Part shown: in pieces, positions 44,100-53,233 of the stretch
How the letters are laid out: each line of letters opens with the position of its first letter
Numbering within the stretch: position 1 is the stretch's first letter
Assembly (NCBI RefSeq): GCF_014698935.1
Contig: NZ_JACVMN010000001.1
Span: forward strand, 992,001 to 1,056,000
Reading direction: 5' to 3'
Source: Flagellimonas sp. S3867
GTDB lineage: Bacteria > Bacteroidota > Bacteroidia > Flavobacteriales > Flavobacteriaceae
Length of the DNA: 64,000 nucleotides
The notes under the pieces: model-generated
Database searches by the model: none
The model's input: the letters and a program-made list of their open reading frames with translations, nothing else
Told to the model about the DNA's origin: nothing
Program-made: the position numbers and the translations under genes

Positions 44100-44945
44100 A
44101 TGAAATTTATTTATAGAATACTTTTAAGCGCTTTGTTAGTTGGTATTACATCGTGCACCGATGTCATCGAGGTTGACGTTCCCGAAGGCCCCATACGACT
44201 TACCATTGAAGCTTCTTTGGACTGGGAAAAGGGAACCACCGGAAATGACCAGACCATTTTGTTGAGCACTTCCACCCCTTTTTTTGAAAGTCAAAATAAT
44301 ACAGCGGTAACTGGAGCAACAGTCCAAGTTCGAAATAATGATAGTGGAGCAGTTTTCACCTTTCAAGATCAAAATGATGGGAGCTATATCACATCTTCGT
44401 TCATTCCTGTTATGGGAAACTCATATACTTTAGAAATACAATATGAGGACGAACAATACACCGCTACTGAAACAATGCTTCCTGTAAGTGAATTTTCATC
44501 CATAACCCAATCCAGGGAAGATGGTGAAGATGATGAGGCCCTGGAAGTTAATGTCTCTTTCCAGGATCCCGCTGACATTGAAAACTATTATTTCCTTCGG
44601 TTTCAAAGTAGAAATGACCGATTACCCGAACTTTTTTATATCAAAGATGAATTTGTAGATGGTAATGAGGTGACCTTTTATTATGAGAAATTGGAGGATG
44701 ACCAAGACAATATCAAAGAATTTGAACCCGGTGACACCGTAGATATCATTTTATTGGGCATTTCCGAAGATTATCATAACTATCTGCGGCTTTTGGTAGA
44801 ACAGTTTGAGAGTGCAGGAAATCCATTTAGTGCCACTCCAGTTGCATTGGTTGGCAATTGTATTAATGTCGACAATCCTGACAATACGCCCTACGGTTAT
44901 TTTAGGGTTTCAGAAAAAGTTGCAAGCAATTTTACGTTTGAGTAG
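44100..44945 (+). CDS. DUF4249 lipoprotein
   Basis: The 281-residue lipoprotein (LLVGITSCTD) has the DUF4249 layout: LTIEASLDWEKG, TGATVQVRNNDSGAVFTFQDQ, YTLEIQYEDEQYTATETML and the C-terminal CINVDNPDNTPYGYFRVS. It is encoded four bases after the TonB receptor and likely acts as its surface partner. No biochemical role is known for the family. Confidence 0.9.
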   Translation: MKFIYRILLSALLVGITSCTDVIEVDVPEGPIRLTIEASLDWEKGTTGNDQTILLSTSTPFFESQNNTAVTGATVQVRNNDSGAVFTFQDQNDGSYITSSFIPVMGNSYTLEIQYEDEQYTATETMLPVSEFSSITQSREDGEDDEALEVNVSFQDPADIENYYFLRFQSRNDRLPELFYIKDEFVDGNEVTFYYEKLEDDQDNIKEFEPGDTVDIILLGISEDYHNYLRLLVEQFESAGNPFSATPVALVGNCINVDNPDNTPYGYFRVSEKVASNFTFE

Positions 44946-44963
44946 TTTTTGTTTTAGGTTGGT

Positions 44964-45000
44964 AATCCCAAAGTTCGAATCTTCGGCTTTGGGATTTTTG
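44964..45000 (+). terminator. Intrinsic terminator after the DUF4249 gene
   Basis: AATCCCAAAG pairs with CTTTGGGATT around a 13-nt loop and is followed by TTTG TTTTC. Confidence 0.82.
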
Positions 45001-45318
45001 TTTTCGGACGATCTGTAAATTATTGGAATTGCATATAAATTAACAGCATATTGTAGGAAACCATCTATGAATCCTACTTTTTGAATGGATAAGAATGAAT
45101 TCACAGCCCATTTAACCCATTCATTACCAGTTTTTTATTATATTAGTTTACTAGGATTTTGACATTTTCCCACCCCCCTACTTTCCTAGTTTGTTTCCCC
45201 TTTTAGAACATTACTTGCACTCTTGTAGGTTGATTTATGCTGTTCGAATTTGAGCAAGTTGACGATTACCAAAATTGTAGACTAATTCAATTAATATCAA
45301 CCTTTAATTCTAAACCTT
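45001..45318. other. Long intergenic region before a secreted-protein gene
   Basis: No frame with a recognisable product and no strong secondary structure is visible. A C-rich spot (CCCACCCCCC near 45171) and AT-rich sequence precede the gene at 45319. A promoter is expected here, but no TAnnTTTG element stands out. Confidence 0.3.
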
Positions 45319-46101
45319 ATGAAAACAACTAATTCAACAAAACTGAAAAAACTATTGTTTGCACTATTGCTGGTTCCATTTTTACTTCCCGCACAAGAGG
45401 CCCAACAAGGCCCTATGTTCATGAATGTAATGCTTACCGCACACTCCTCTAAGATTTCGGAGTTTGAAGCCGGTCTGGCGGCTCACAACAAAAAATATCA
45501 TGCCGAAGGAGCCTCTTCTGTCAGTGTATTCTGGATTTCCAGTGGAAAAAATTCAGGCAAATACATCTGGAGCATGGGTCCCACCTCATGGTCCGCCATG
45601 GATGAGGCCAATAATCCAGATCCGGCACATGCCGCCGATTGGAATACAAATGTTGCTCCATACGCTAAATCAACAATGGAAACAACATTTTGGAAAAACG
45701 ATTTAAAACACTCCAATTTCACTAAAGATTTTCAACTAAAAAACCTTTCCATATTTATGTTGGATATGAAACGTTTTAAGCAGCGGCAGTTTATGACCGT
45801 TTTAGATCAAGTGTACGACGTGTTCAAAGCCAAAGACCCAGATCATCAATGGGGTGTATATTTTAATGAGTTGAGCAATATGGATGGTCAAGATATGGTA
45901 TGGGTTGACTTTTTTGATAAATCAGCGTGGATGGGTAAAGAAGATAAGTTCCCACAATGGTTCGAAGAAGTGCATGGACCTGGAACTTTTATGAATTTTC
46001 TAACCGATTTTGAAAATTCTACTAATGGAGATACTCAAGAACTTTGGGTGTTTAGAGGAGATCTAAGCGGCTCTAGCGGAGAAGTACAAGGAAGACAATA
46101 A
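45319..46101 (+). CDS. Secreted protein with two dimeric alpha+beta-like halves, unknown
   Basis: The 260-residue product has a signal peptide (LLFALLLVPFLLPAQ). Two halves (about 30-125 and 135-240) each begin with a hydrophobic beta strand and a helix (MFMNVMLTAHSSKISEFEAG; LSIFMLDMKRFKQRQFMTV) and contain an aromatic strand ending in WS or WV, in the style of antibiotic-monooxygenase/NIPSNAP dimeric barrels. This fold guess is weak. No named family is recognised, and it stands alone between terminators. Confidence 0.75.
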   Translation: MKTTNSTKLKKLLFALLLVPFLLPAQEAQQGPMFMNVMLTAHSSKISEFEAGLAAHNKKYHAEGASSVSVFWISSGKNSGKYIWSMGPTSWSAMDEANNPDPAHAADWNTNVAPYAKSTMETTFWKNDLKHSNFTKDFQLKNLSIFMLDMKRFKQRQFMTVLDQVYDVFKAKDPDHQWGVYFNELSNMDGQDMVWVDFFDKSAWMGKEDKFPQWFEEVHGPGTFMNFLTDFENSTNGDTQELWVFRGDLSGSSGEVQGRQ

Positions 46102-46112
46102 ACTTTCAATAC

Positions 46113-46146
46113 AAGATAGGGGCATAAAATGCCCCTATCTTTTTAT
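46113..46146 (+). terminator. Intrinsic terminator after the secreted unknown
   Basis: AAGATAGGGGCAT pairs perfectly with ATGCCCCTATCTT around AAA, followed by T residues. Confidence 0.88.
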
Positions 46147-46217
46147 CAGAACAAGGCATCACAAAATGTCGATCAATTGTCCATATCGTTTCCAGTATCT
46201 TTACTGAAAGCTATATT

Positions 46218-47216
46218 ATGAACAAAACACTAAGAGCAATCTTAATTTTTGGTTTTGTGGGCTATATGGCCCTTGGACAAAATTCAACAACTAATTTCTT
46301 GAATTCTTTAAGCCAAGATCAGCGGAACAAATCTGTGCTATCTTTTAATGATGATTCCAGGGAATCTTGGCATTTTTTTCCCGCTTCCATGCTTGATAAA
46401 AGTGGTGTCTCACTGGCGGAACTTAGTGCATCTCAAAAGGAGTTTTTCCAAATCATGCTTAAAACTCACCTTAGCCAATCTGGCTATGAGAAGGCGATGA
46501 AAATTATTGCATTGGAGGATGTACTCTTGGAACTTGAGGGCAATGCCAGCATGCGGGATTCTGAAAAATACCATATCGCTTTCCACGGAGACCCAAAAAG
46601 TGATGCTATTTGGGGCTGGTCCTTTGAAGGGCATCACCTTTCTCTCAATTTTACTTTTATTGGAGATCAAGTTTCTTTTGCGCCAAGGTTTATGGGTGCA
46701 TCACCAGCCAGAATTCTGTCTGGCAAGCGAAAAGGTCAACGTGTTTTGGCGCAAGAAGAAGATTTGGGACTCGAATTGATAAATTCTTTCGATTCAAATC
46801 AAAAAAACAAAGCCATTTTTCGTCAAGCAGCTTTTAGAGAGATTGTAACTTTTGTTGAATCCTCGGTAAAGCCCATGAAAACTGCTGGCATAAGCATGGA
46901 TGCTCTAAATCAAAACCAACAAGAGGCACTCTGGAAACTGATTTATGAATATATTTCTGCAATGCCCTCAGATTTGGCTAAAAAACGAATGGAAAAAGTA
47001 AAGAACGAACAATCTTCCAATATTTATTTTGGGTGGGCTGGAGCCACTTCCGCAGGAAAGCCTCACTACTATCGGATTCAAGGCAAAACTTTCTTGATTG
47101 AGTTTGACAACACTCAAAACAACGCCAATCACATCCATTCGGTTTGGCGGGATTTTAATGGTGATTTTGGAAGAAATTTAATCCAAGAACATTATCAAAA
47201 CTCAACGCACCATTAG
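46218..47216 (+). CDS. DUF3500 secreted protein
   Basis: The 332-residue protein has a signal peptide (ending YMALGQ) and DUF3500 features: SLSQDQRNKSVLSFNDDSRESWHF split across its N-terminus, WGWSFEGHHLSLNFTF, IYFGWAGATSAGKPHYYRI and the C-terminal NHIHSVWRDFNGDFG. Function of this family is unknown. Conserved His residues in the last motif could be a metal site, but this is a guess. Confidence 0.87.
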   Translation: MNKTLRAILIFGFVGYMALGQNSTTNFLNSLSQDQRNKSVLSFNDDSRESWHFFPASMLDKSGVSLAELSASQKEFFQIMLKTHLSQSGYEKAMKIIALEDVLLELEGNASMRDSEKYHIAFHGDPKSDAIWGWSFEGHHLSLNFTFIGDQVSFAPRFMGASPARILSGKRKGQRVLAQEEDLGLELINSFDSNQKNKAIFRQAAFREIVTFVESSVKPMKTAGISMDALNQNQQEALWKLIYEYISAMPSDLAKKRMEKVKNEQSSNIYFGWAGATSAGKPHYYRIQGKTFLIEFDNTQNNANHIHSVWRDFNGDFGRNLIQEHYQNSTHH

Positions 47217-47365
47217 TTAATACCCTGAAGGTAAAAGCCTACAAATCAGTGTATTTCATCGAAAAGTTTGCTAATTCTAGGTTTTTGGACTAGGAGATTT
47301 GCATTTTTGGGGTAACATAAAACATTAACCTCAAGGGTGCTATCACCCTGTTAAAAGCCTCAAAT

Positions 47366-48253
47366 ATGAAAATGAAATTTTTAATTGGTCTAGCGTTGAC
47401 CTTGGCACTCACCTTTATAAATTGTTCAGATGATGCCAATTCCAATGTGAATTCCACAGGAAAATTGACCGTTCAGTTAACAGATGCTCCTTTCCCATTT
47501 GATATGGTTGCGGAAGCCAATGTTATAGTGTTCAAGTTGGAAGCCAGAAAAGCAGAAAATGACGACATGGATGATAACTCAGATGATATGAATTCTGATG
47601 ATGATTCACCATTTATCACTTTAATGGAAGAAGAGATTGAAGTCAACTTGTTGGATCTGACCAATGGAGTAACGGAGCAACTGGCCGACCTCGATGTTCC
47701 CGCTGGGACATATGATCTTTTACGGGTTTATGTGAAAGGAGTTAACGTTGTTTTGACAGACGGCAGAACCTTTGACTTAAAAGTTCCTAGTGGCGAGCAA
47801 ACTGGCATCAAAGTTTTCATTAAACCGGGTATAACCGTAGCGGGTGGATTATCAGCAGATCTTTTATTGGATTTCGATGTAAGTCGTTCCTTTGTTGCCA
47901 AAGGCAATACCAAGACTGTAGATGGCATCAATGGGTTTAACTTTAAACCAGTAATCAAGGTTAGTAATTTATCAACAGCAGGAAGTCTTACCGGTAGCGT
48001 CACTACTTTGGAAGAAGAACTGCAAGTAGCCCTTGAAGGATCTCAAATCTCCGTTTTGGCCGCTGATACTTTAAATACTTCCGGTTTTAGCGATGCAGAT
48101 GGCAATTACACCATTATGGGGCTGGAAGCTGGTTCTTATAAAGTGTTTGCCGAATTGGAAGGGTACGTAAAGAGCGACACGGTTGAAGTTCAAATCGCCG
48201 CTGCGAACAAAACTGTCCAAGATTTTCAATTAGAAAAAGAGGTTATAGAGTAA
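47366..48253 (+). CDS. DUF4382 lipoprotein with a carboxypeptidase-like C-terminal module
   Basis: The 295-residue lipoprotein (LALTFINCSDD) contains a DUF4382 domain (about 30-190; LTVQLTDAPFPFDMVAEANV, VNLLDLTNGVTEQLADLDVPAG, SADLLLDFDVSRSFV) interrupted by an acidic Asp/Ser loop (DDMDDNSDDMNSDDDS) that may bind calcium. Residues from about 210 form a small CarboxypepD-reg-like sandwich (GLEAGSYKVFAELEGY). It is probably a surface protein with an adhesive or structural role. Confidence 0.87.
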   Translation: MKMKFLIGLALTLALTFINCSDDANSNVNSTGKLTVQLTDAPFPFDMVAEANVIVFKLEARKAENDDMDDNSDDMNSDDDSPFITLMEEEIEVNLLDLTNGVTEQLADLDVPAGTYDLLRVYVKGVNVVLTDGRTFDLKVPSGEQTGIKVFIKPGITVAGGLSADLLLDFDVSRSFVAKGNTKTVDGINGFNFKPVIKVSNLSTAGSLTGSVTTLEEELQVALEGSQISVLAADTLNTSGFSDADGNYTIMGLEAGSYKVFAELEGYVKSDTVEVQIAAANKTVQDFQLEKEVIE

Positions 48254-48293
48254 ACGCAGTAACTAAACCTTTGCGAGATTTTATAAAATAACG

Positions 48294-48321
48294 AGCGGGA
48301 ATTGAATTCCCGCTTTTTTTT
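48294..48321 (+). terminator. Intrinsic terminator after the DUF4382 gene
   Basis: AGCGGGAATT pairs with AATTCCCGCT across a single-base centre, followed by eight T. Confidence 0.85.
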
Positions 48322-48413
48322 ATGTCGAAATAATAAGGAAACCTCAACCTGTTCTGACCTACAATTTGTAACTTTCCGTTCAGCATCTCGACTGCCTAAC
48401 TAAAAGTAACACC

Positions 48414-49166
48414 ATGAAATCATACATCCTTCTCATACTTATACTGTCTTCTTTTTTGGGATTTTCCCAAAGACCAAGTGCATTGGAAAATGGTAAATTT
48501 TTTGAAGAAAACGGCATCCAATTACTTTATGGCGGTGCTAGTGAAACACAACATTTTGTAATTGACAATTTGGATTTAGAACCTGCCCAATTTCATTATG
48601 GGATTGGTCGTGAACGTTTTCCAGCGATACTAAAACCCGAATTTCATACAGTGCTTGAGGCAGATGCCAATTGGACCCCTGACAGTCGATTTTTATTGGC
48701 TAAAAAGGGAGATGACATCAAAGCGTATTCCGTTGCCGACCTAACACGCCATGAAGTGGTCAATGATATGCTGGATGGTGAGCCCATCTTTGCTGCCTAT
48801 TGCATTTTGGCCGATTTGGGTGCGGTTTATAAAAGAACCTATGCCGATAAGGTCTTCACTTTCGCCCTAAGCGGGTATACCTATTTTGACCCCAAAGTAT
48901 GGGACGGACTTGACGGTTTTGTCCTTTGGGACCGAGAAACCGAAAGCCTTTGGTGGCCATTGATTGACAAAGCGGTTTCCGGTTCACTAAAAGATGTGAA
49001 ACTTCAAAAATTAGAAGATACCTTTTGGGAAGACACAACTTGGGGGCACATTCGTGATAACTATCCAAATGCGATGGTCATGAAATCTGGCTTGGATTAT
49101 GAACGGCCAAAGACTTGGAAACGGTATGATGATGTATCGGAGATCGTAAAAAAGTATGCAAACTGA
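48414..49166 (+). CDS. DUF3179-like secreted protein
   Basis: The 250-residue protein has a signal peptide (SYILLILILSSFLGFSQ) and resembles DUF3179: IKAYSVADLTRHEVVNDMLDG, EPIFAAYCILADLGAVYKR, TFALSGYTYFDPKVWDG and FVLWDRETESLWWPL. The usual CPLC cysteine pair of the family is replaced by CILAD, leaving one Cys. Role unknown. The PaiB-like gene follows after 12 bp, so the two are likely cotranscribed. Confidence 0.75.
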   Translation: MKSYILLILILSSFLGFSQRPSALENGKFFEENGIQLLYGGASETQHFVIDNLDLEPAQFHYGIGRERFPAILKPEFHTVLEADANWTPDSRFLLAKKGDDIKAYSVADLTRHEVVNDMLDGEPIFAAYCILADLGAVYKRTYADKVFTFALSGYTYFDPKVWDGLDGFVLWDRETESLWWPLIDKAVSGSLKDVKLQKLEDTFWEDTTWGHIRDNYPNAMVMKSGLDYERPKTWKRYDDVSEIVKKYAN

Positions 49167-49178
49167 ATTTTTCTACCC

Positions 49179-49781
49179 TTGTACATTCCACATTACTACA
49201 AAAACGAAAATGTTGACGAGGTCAAAACATTTTTAAAAGAAAACAGCTTCGGCATTTTGGTCAATCAGGTTGATGGTAAACCTTGGGCCACCCATATTCC
49301 TTTGGAATTGGACAGAAATGGTCAAGGAAGGGATGTTCTAGAGGGACATATTTCCAAAGCCAACCCGCAATGGAAAACATTTGAAGAATCCAAAGAGGTT
49401 TTATGCATTTTTAACGGACCACATGCCTATATATCCTCATCATGGTACCAAGAGGAAGAAGTACCCACCTGGGATTATATTGCCGTACATGTGTATGGCA
49501 AACTAGTGGTCTTGAATGCGGAGGAAACCATGGAATCGTTACATAAATTGGTGAATAAATATGAGAGGGATTCTAAAAATCCGGTATCACTTCATGATAT
49601 GTCTCCCAAAACTCTAAGACAAGTTAATGGCGTAGTTGGGTTCCAAATTGAGATTACTGACATTCAAGCTGCCTACAAGCTTTCACAGACCCGACCACAG
49701 GATCATGCAAAAATTGTTTCTGAGCTTTCGGAAAAGGATGATTTAGGAAGCAATGCAATAGCAAAATTAATCAAGGATTGA
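49179..49781 (+). CDS. paiB: PaiB-like FMN-binding protein
   Basis: The 200-residue protein belongs to the PaiB (FMN-binding negative transcriptional regulator) family: MYIPHYYKNENVDEVKTFL at the N-terminus, FGILVNQVDGKPWATHIPLEL, EGHISKANPQWK, ALPHAYISSSWY-like region read here as GPHAYISSSWYQEEEVPTW, and VVGFQIEITDIQAAYKLSQ. The split-barrel fold binds flavin; a transcriptional role was shown only for Bacillus. The start is TTG 49179, where the canonical MYIP motif begins. Confidence 0.9.
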   Translation: MYIPHYYKNENVDEVKTFLKENSFGILVNQVDGKPWATHIPLELDRNGQGRDVLEGHISKANPQWKTFEESKEVLCIFNGPHAYISSSWYQEEEVPTWDYIAVHVYGKLVVLNAEETMESLHKLVNKYERDSKNPVSLHDMSPKTLRQVNGVVGFQIEITDIQAAYKLSQTRPQDHAKIVSELSEKDDLGSNAIAKLIKD

Positions 49782-49869
49782 ATGATGTGATTTTTGGTTT
49801 TGGGAATCGAGGTGTTTCGTATCTTGTAAGACATTAAAAAACAACTCTTTACAACTAAACACCAATCTC

Positions 49870-50508
49870 ATGAAAGCGTCACGAAGAAAATTTTTGGCCG
49901 GCTCCACACTAATCACCGCTGGACTTGCTCTTACACCAACCCAAAGTTTTGGGAATTCCAAAAAGGAAAAAAGTACAATAGATGACTTATATCTTATCGG
50001 TCCCAAAGAGGGATATGCCCCAGAAATTGGCACTTTGCTTTCTACCATGACCATGATGCGCCACTGGGTCATTGGTACCGTAAAAGATTTGACTGTGGAA
50101 CAATTGGATTATCAAATAGATGATCAATCCAATTCGATTGGGGCCATGCTCTTGCACTTAGCTGCGACAGAAAGATATTATCAACTCAATACATTCAATG
50201 AAATGGAGTGGGGTTCTTGGAGTGATGAAATAAAAGAAGAATGGGATGTGCCAATGTCCATGGGAAAAGATGGCAGAGAAAAAATCAAGGGACATCCAGT
50301 CGATTTCTATCTATCCAAACTGGAAGAAGTAAGGGAAATCACCCATAATGAATTGGCAAAAAGAGATGACAGTTGGTTAGAAAAAACCGAACCGTTTTTC
50401 CAAAATAAACCGACCAACAACTATTGTAAATGGTTTCATGTATGCGAACATGAATCGAACCATAGAGGTCAGATGAAATTTATCATCAAGAGATTGCCAA
50501 GCGTTTAA
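49870..50508 (+). CDS. DinB-family protein with Tat-like signal
   Basis: The 212-residue protein begins MKASRRKFLAGSTLITAGLA, a twin-arginine-type signal (RRKFL), then a DinB four-helix domain with LLHLAATERYYQL and HVCEHESNHRGQM carrying the metal-binding His residues. Secreted DinB-like proteins are metal-dependent enzymes of unknown substrate, possibly thiol S-transferase-like. It is convergent with the PorP/SprF gene, 9 bp apart. Confidence 0.88.
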   Translation: MKASRRKFLAGSTLITAGLALTPTQSFGNSKKEKSTIDDLYLIGPKEGYAPEIGTLLSTMTMMRHWVIGTVKDLTVEQLDYQIDDQSNSIGAMLLHLAATERYYQLNTFNEMEWGSWSDEIKEEWDVPMSMGKDGREKIKGHPVDFYLSKLEEVREITHNELAKRDDSWLEKTEPFFQNKPTNNYCKWFHVCEHESNHRGQMKFIIKRLPSV

Positions 50509-50517
50509 GGCAATCCG

Positions 50518-52317
50518 TTACTCGTTATCCTGAAACTTGGTATCGGCCCATCCAGAATATCGAGAGTTGTTCACATGCATAATCCAGATATCCTCTTTAT
50601 AAGATCCTTTCAGCTGTGATCTATATGCCGAGTAGGCATCTTCATTTTCCTGGTATTTGGCCAAATAAACATAGTTAAGGCCATTATCTGGGTTTTTGAA
50701 GTATTTGGCATCAAGCCCTTTTGATTTTAGCTCAGCCATAAAGCTCTTTAGATAACGCTCATTTTTAAATACATTGGCCACTATATAATGACCTTTGCCT
50801 ATACCGTCTAGGCTAATGAATTTTTCAACAGGCTTGAAAGCTCCACCCGTAAATGCGCCCTTTTTAATCGGTATCTTTGCTTTAGGTCTTGGTTTTATTT
50901 TTGTTTTGGGTTTTATCGTGGTATTTGCAGCTATCTGAGTTTGTTCCACTGCATCGAAAATTGAATCTAGATCCGAAGTATTCTTGGCCAGATAAATTTG
51001 TTGCGCTTTGGCCTCAACATCTGGACGTTTGTTATCCGTTTGTCTTTTAACCATGCGCATAACCATCTCAAATCGTTTCTCCATTTCTTGGTCCCTAGAC
51101 TTTTCCAGCGAATCCATTTTAAAGAGCAGTTCATCAATAATGGCATAGCTATCTTCCTGATTCTCTTTCAATTGCTTAACTTGTTCCTCCCAAAAAGCCA
51201 AATCTTCCTTGTTGGTTGGTCTTAAGGTAGTTTCTGCCTCTAACTTACTTTTCTTGGATTTTTTCTTTTCCTTTTTGATATCTGCCACAAAGGTTCCCTC
51301 AATCGGTTTTTTAGTGGAACCTTCGTCATTGGATGCCAACGTATTTCTTGAAAGGTTGGGTACAAATGAGAAAGCAATGGAAACTTCATGGGTAACACCC
51401 AAATTTGTGAAGTTATTATTAATATTCTTCTCAAAATTATATCCGAAGGATAGTCGTCGGTTCAAATTGAACCCGGTACCCGCGGAGGCACCATAAAACT
51501 GATCGTATCCTCCTTGAATCCATCCTAATTTGGGTAAGTCAAGAATCAGTCCTCCACCAAAAATTGGGTCGGTATCGCCTTCAAATCGTGCTCTGGCCAA
51601 AGGTAAAAGTCTGCCATCTTCAAAGATTCCCGCCCCATTTTTAAACTCATGGGCAAACTGTACGTGGCCTGAAAAGGTTTTTTCGTTGAATTCGGTCAAC
51701 GATTTACCAGACTTCATGTTATAATCCACCAAATTTTGGGCAAATACGCCAAAATCGAACTTTCCTAAAGAGAGATTCAAACCAGGTTGAAAAGAAATAA
51801 TGGAGTTTTGGGTTGCGTCGTTCAGCAATGGATCATCGTCTACGGTGACAGCCCTATCCGGGTCAAAACTACTCACATAATAGGGAATGTTTACACCAAA
51901 GCTCAAGCTACTTCTTAGACCCAACTGTATGCCATGTGAATAATTGGCCATCACCCCTAAATTGGAGATGACACCTTCTTGCTGATTGTACAGACTCAAA
52001 CCTAAACCCACCCGATCGTTAAGGCGACCACTGTAGCTTAAAAAGTAATTTTGGTTATTATCATTGAAATCTGCACTTTGACTTCTATGAAATAGATTTA
52101 CATAGGATTTGTCCTCCCGAACTGCTGAAAACGTCGGATTGATCAAGAATCGATTAAACTTTAACAGATTCTGGAAAGGAACATCATAACTCACATATGG
52201 ATTCCCTTCTTGAGCGTTTAATTCGCCGCAAAGCAGGAGGGGTATAATCAAAAAAAGAAGCCGATTATTTCGACGTATCGTGAAATTTTTGAAATAGGGG
52301 GGTAGTTTTATAGCCAT
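50518..52317 (-). CDS. PorP/SprF-type outer-membrane protein with SPOR-like C-terminus
   Basis: The 599-residue protein has a signal peptide after a basic start (LLFLIIPLLLCGELNAQ) and a PorP/SprF barrel over about 35-320 (VPFQNLLKFNRFLINPTFSAV, NYFLSYSGRLNDRVGLGLSL, GWIQGGYDQFYGASAG). A linker with helix and Lys/Pro-rich parts (TIKPKTKIKPRPKAKIPIKK) leads to a C-terminal SPOR-like domain (about 510-585; GHYIVANVFKNERYLKSFM, LNYVYLAKYQENEDAY). It likely links a type IX secretion/gliding barrel to peptidoglycan. No large adhesin gene lies beside it. Confidence 0.88.
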   Translation of the reverse strand: MAIKLPPYFKNFTIRRNNRLLFLIIPLLLCGELNAQEGNPYVSYDVPFQNLLKFNRFLINPTFSAVREDKSYVNLFHRSQSADFNDNNQNYFLSYSGRLNDRVGLGLSLYNQQEGVISNLGVMANYSHGIQLGLRSSLSFGVNIPYYVSSFDPDRAVTVDDDPLLNDATQNSIISFQPGLNLSLGKFDFGVFAQNLVDYNMKSGKSLTEFNEKTFSGHVQFAHEFKNGAGIFEDGRLLPLARARFEGDTDPIFGGGLILDLPKLGWIQGGYDQFYGASAGTGFNLNRRLSFGYNFEKNINNNFTNLGVTHEVSIAFSFVPNLSRNTLASNDEGSTKKPIEGTFVADIKKEKKKSKKSKLEAETTLRPTNKEDLAFWEEQVKQLKENQEDSYAIIDELLFKMDSLEKSRDQEMEKRFEMVMRMVKRQTDNKRPDVEAKAQQIYLAKNTSDLDSIFDAVEQTQIAANTTIKPKTKIKPRPKAKIPIKKGAFTGGAFKPVEKFISLDGIGKGHYIVANVFKNERYLKSFMAELKSKGLDAKYFKNPDNGLNYVYLAKYQENEDAYSAYRSQLKGSYKEDIWIMHVNNSRYSGWADTKFQDNE

Positions 52318-52622
52318 AGCCTAAAATTCTAAGTAGGTTGATCATCCCATTTGGGATTGGTATGATTTTGTCGTCTGGTCTCATTGCAAGATTTGGGATA
52401 CTTGTAAGAGTTTTATTATTAACTATACTGTAATTATACGTTTTTCATCGTCAAAAAACCAATTTACTCGATGAACTGCGTGCTTATTTGACAACTACGC
52501 CTATATGTAACGTAATTCATTCCATTTTCTTATGTCCTTGATTATGAACCTTTTCCAAGGGATTCCAATTCTTTCATGATTTCCAATTATTTTTACGCTG
52601 ATTTCTATCATTTATTGATTCT
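52318..52622. other. Divergent intergenic region between PorP/SprF and GNAT genes
   Basis: This 305-bp AT-rich region contains a perfect 14-bp palindrome ATCCCATTTGGGAT at 52344-52357, 27 bp before the porP/sprF start on the minus strand, which could be a regulator site. No convincing promoter element or small gene is seen in the rest. Confidence 0.35.
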
Positions 52623-53102
52623 ATGAACGAGCAAATAAAAATTATCCCCTGTTCGGAGAAATACTTCGAAGCATTTAAAGTTTTGAATGAAGAATGGATC
52701 AACCAATATTTTAAGATGGAGGAAATGGACCGAATTTCCCTAAACAATCCAAAAGAATATATTTTGGACAAAGGTGGATACATTGCGGTTGCCTTGTTGA
52801 ACGATGAAGCTGTTGGGGTTTGCGCCCTCATGAAAAGCGAACAGCCAGATTTTGACTTTGAGCTTGCGAAAATGGGAGTGTCTCCCAAAGCCCAAGGAAA
52901 GGGTATTGGTAAATTGTTGGGGCAACATATTATAGCCAAGGCCAAAGTTTTGGGCGCAACTACATTGTATTTGGAAAGTAATAGAGTTTTAGGTCCAGCC
53001 ATAAGTTTATATAAAAAGTTGGGTTTTAAAGAAATAGCCGGAGCCACTTCCCCTTATGAACGAAGTGATATTCAGATGGAACTACATTTGAAAACCTCCT
53101 AA
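52623..53102 (+). CDS. GNAT-family N-acetyltransferase
   Basis: The 159-residue protein has the acetyl-CoA-binding motif A (LAKMGVSPKAQGKGIGKLLG, with Q/RxxGxG/A as QGKGIG) and motif B (AISLYKKLGFKEI). Acceptor substrate unknown. It stands alone, with a reading frame starting at ATG 52623. Confidence 0.9.
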   Translation: MNEQIKIIPCSEKYFEAFKVLNEEWINQYFKMEEMDRISLNNPKEYILDKGGYIAVALLNDEAVGVCALMKSEQPDFDFELAKMGVSPKAQGKGIGKLLGQHIIAKAKVLGATTLYLESNRVLGPAISLYKKLGFKEIAGATSPYERSDIQMELHLKTS

Positions 53103-53233
53103 AGATTTCAGTGACCGATCTCATATAGACTGAAAATCCTCCCTTGATTTGGCCCTCTGTGGCCACGATAAATGTTTTCTTACCTCATTAAAAATGAGTA
53201 TATTATAGAATTCATTCTTAAAATTCCAACGTC

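Noticed and set aside
44973..44983. GTTCGAATC, a tRNA T-loop-like string
   Set aside because: It is the loop of a strong terminator hairpin (44964-45000); no acceptor or anticodon arms exist around it.
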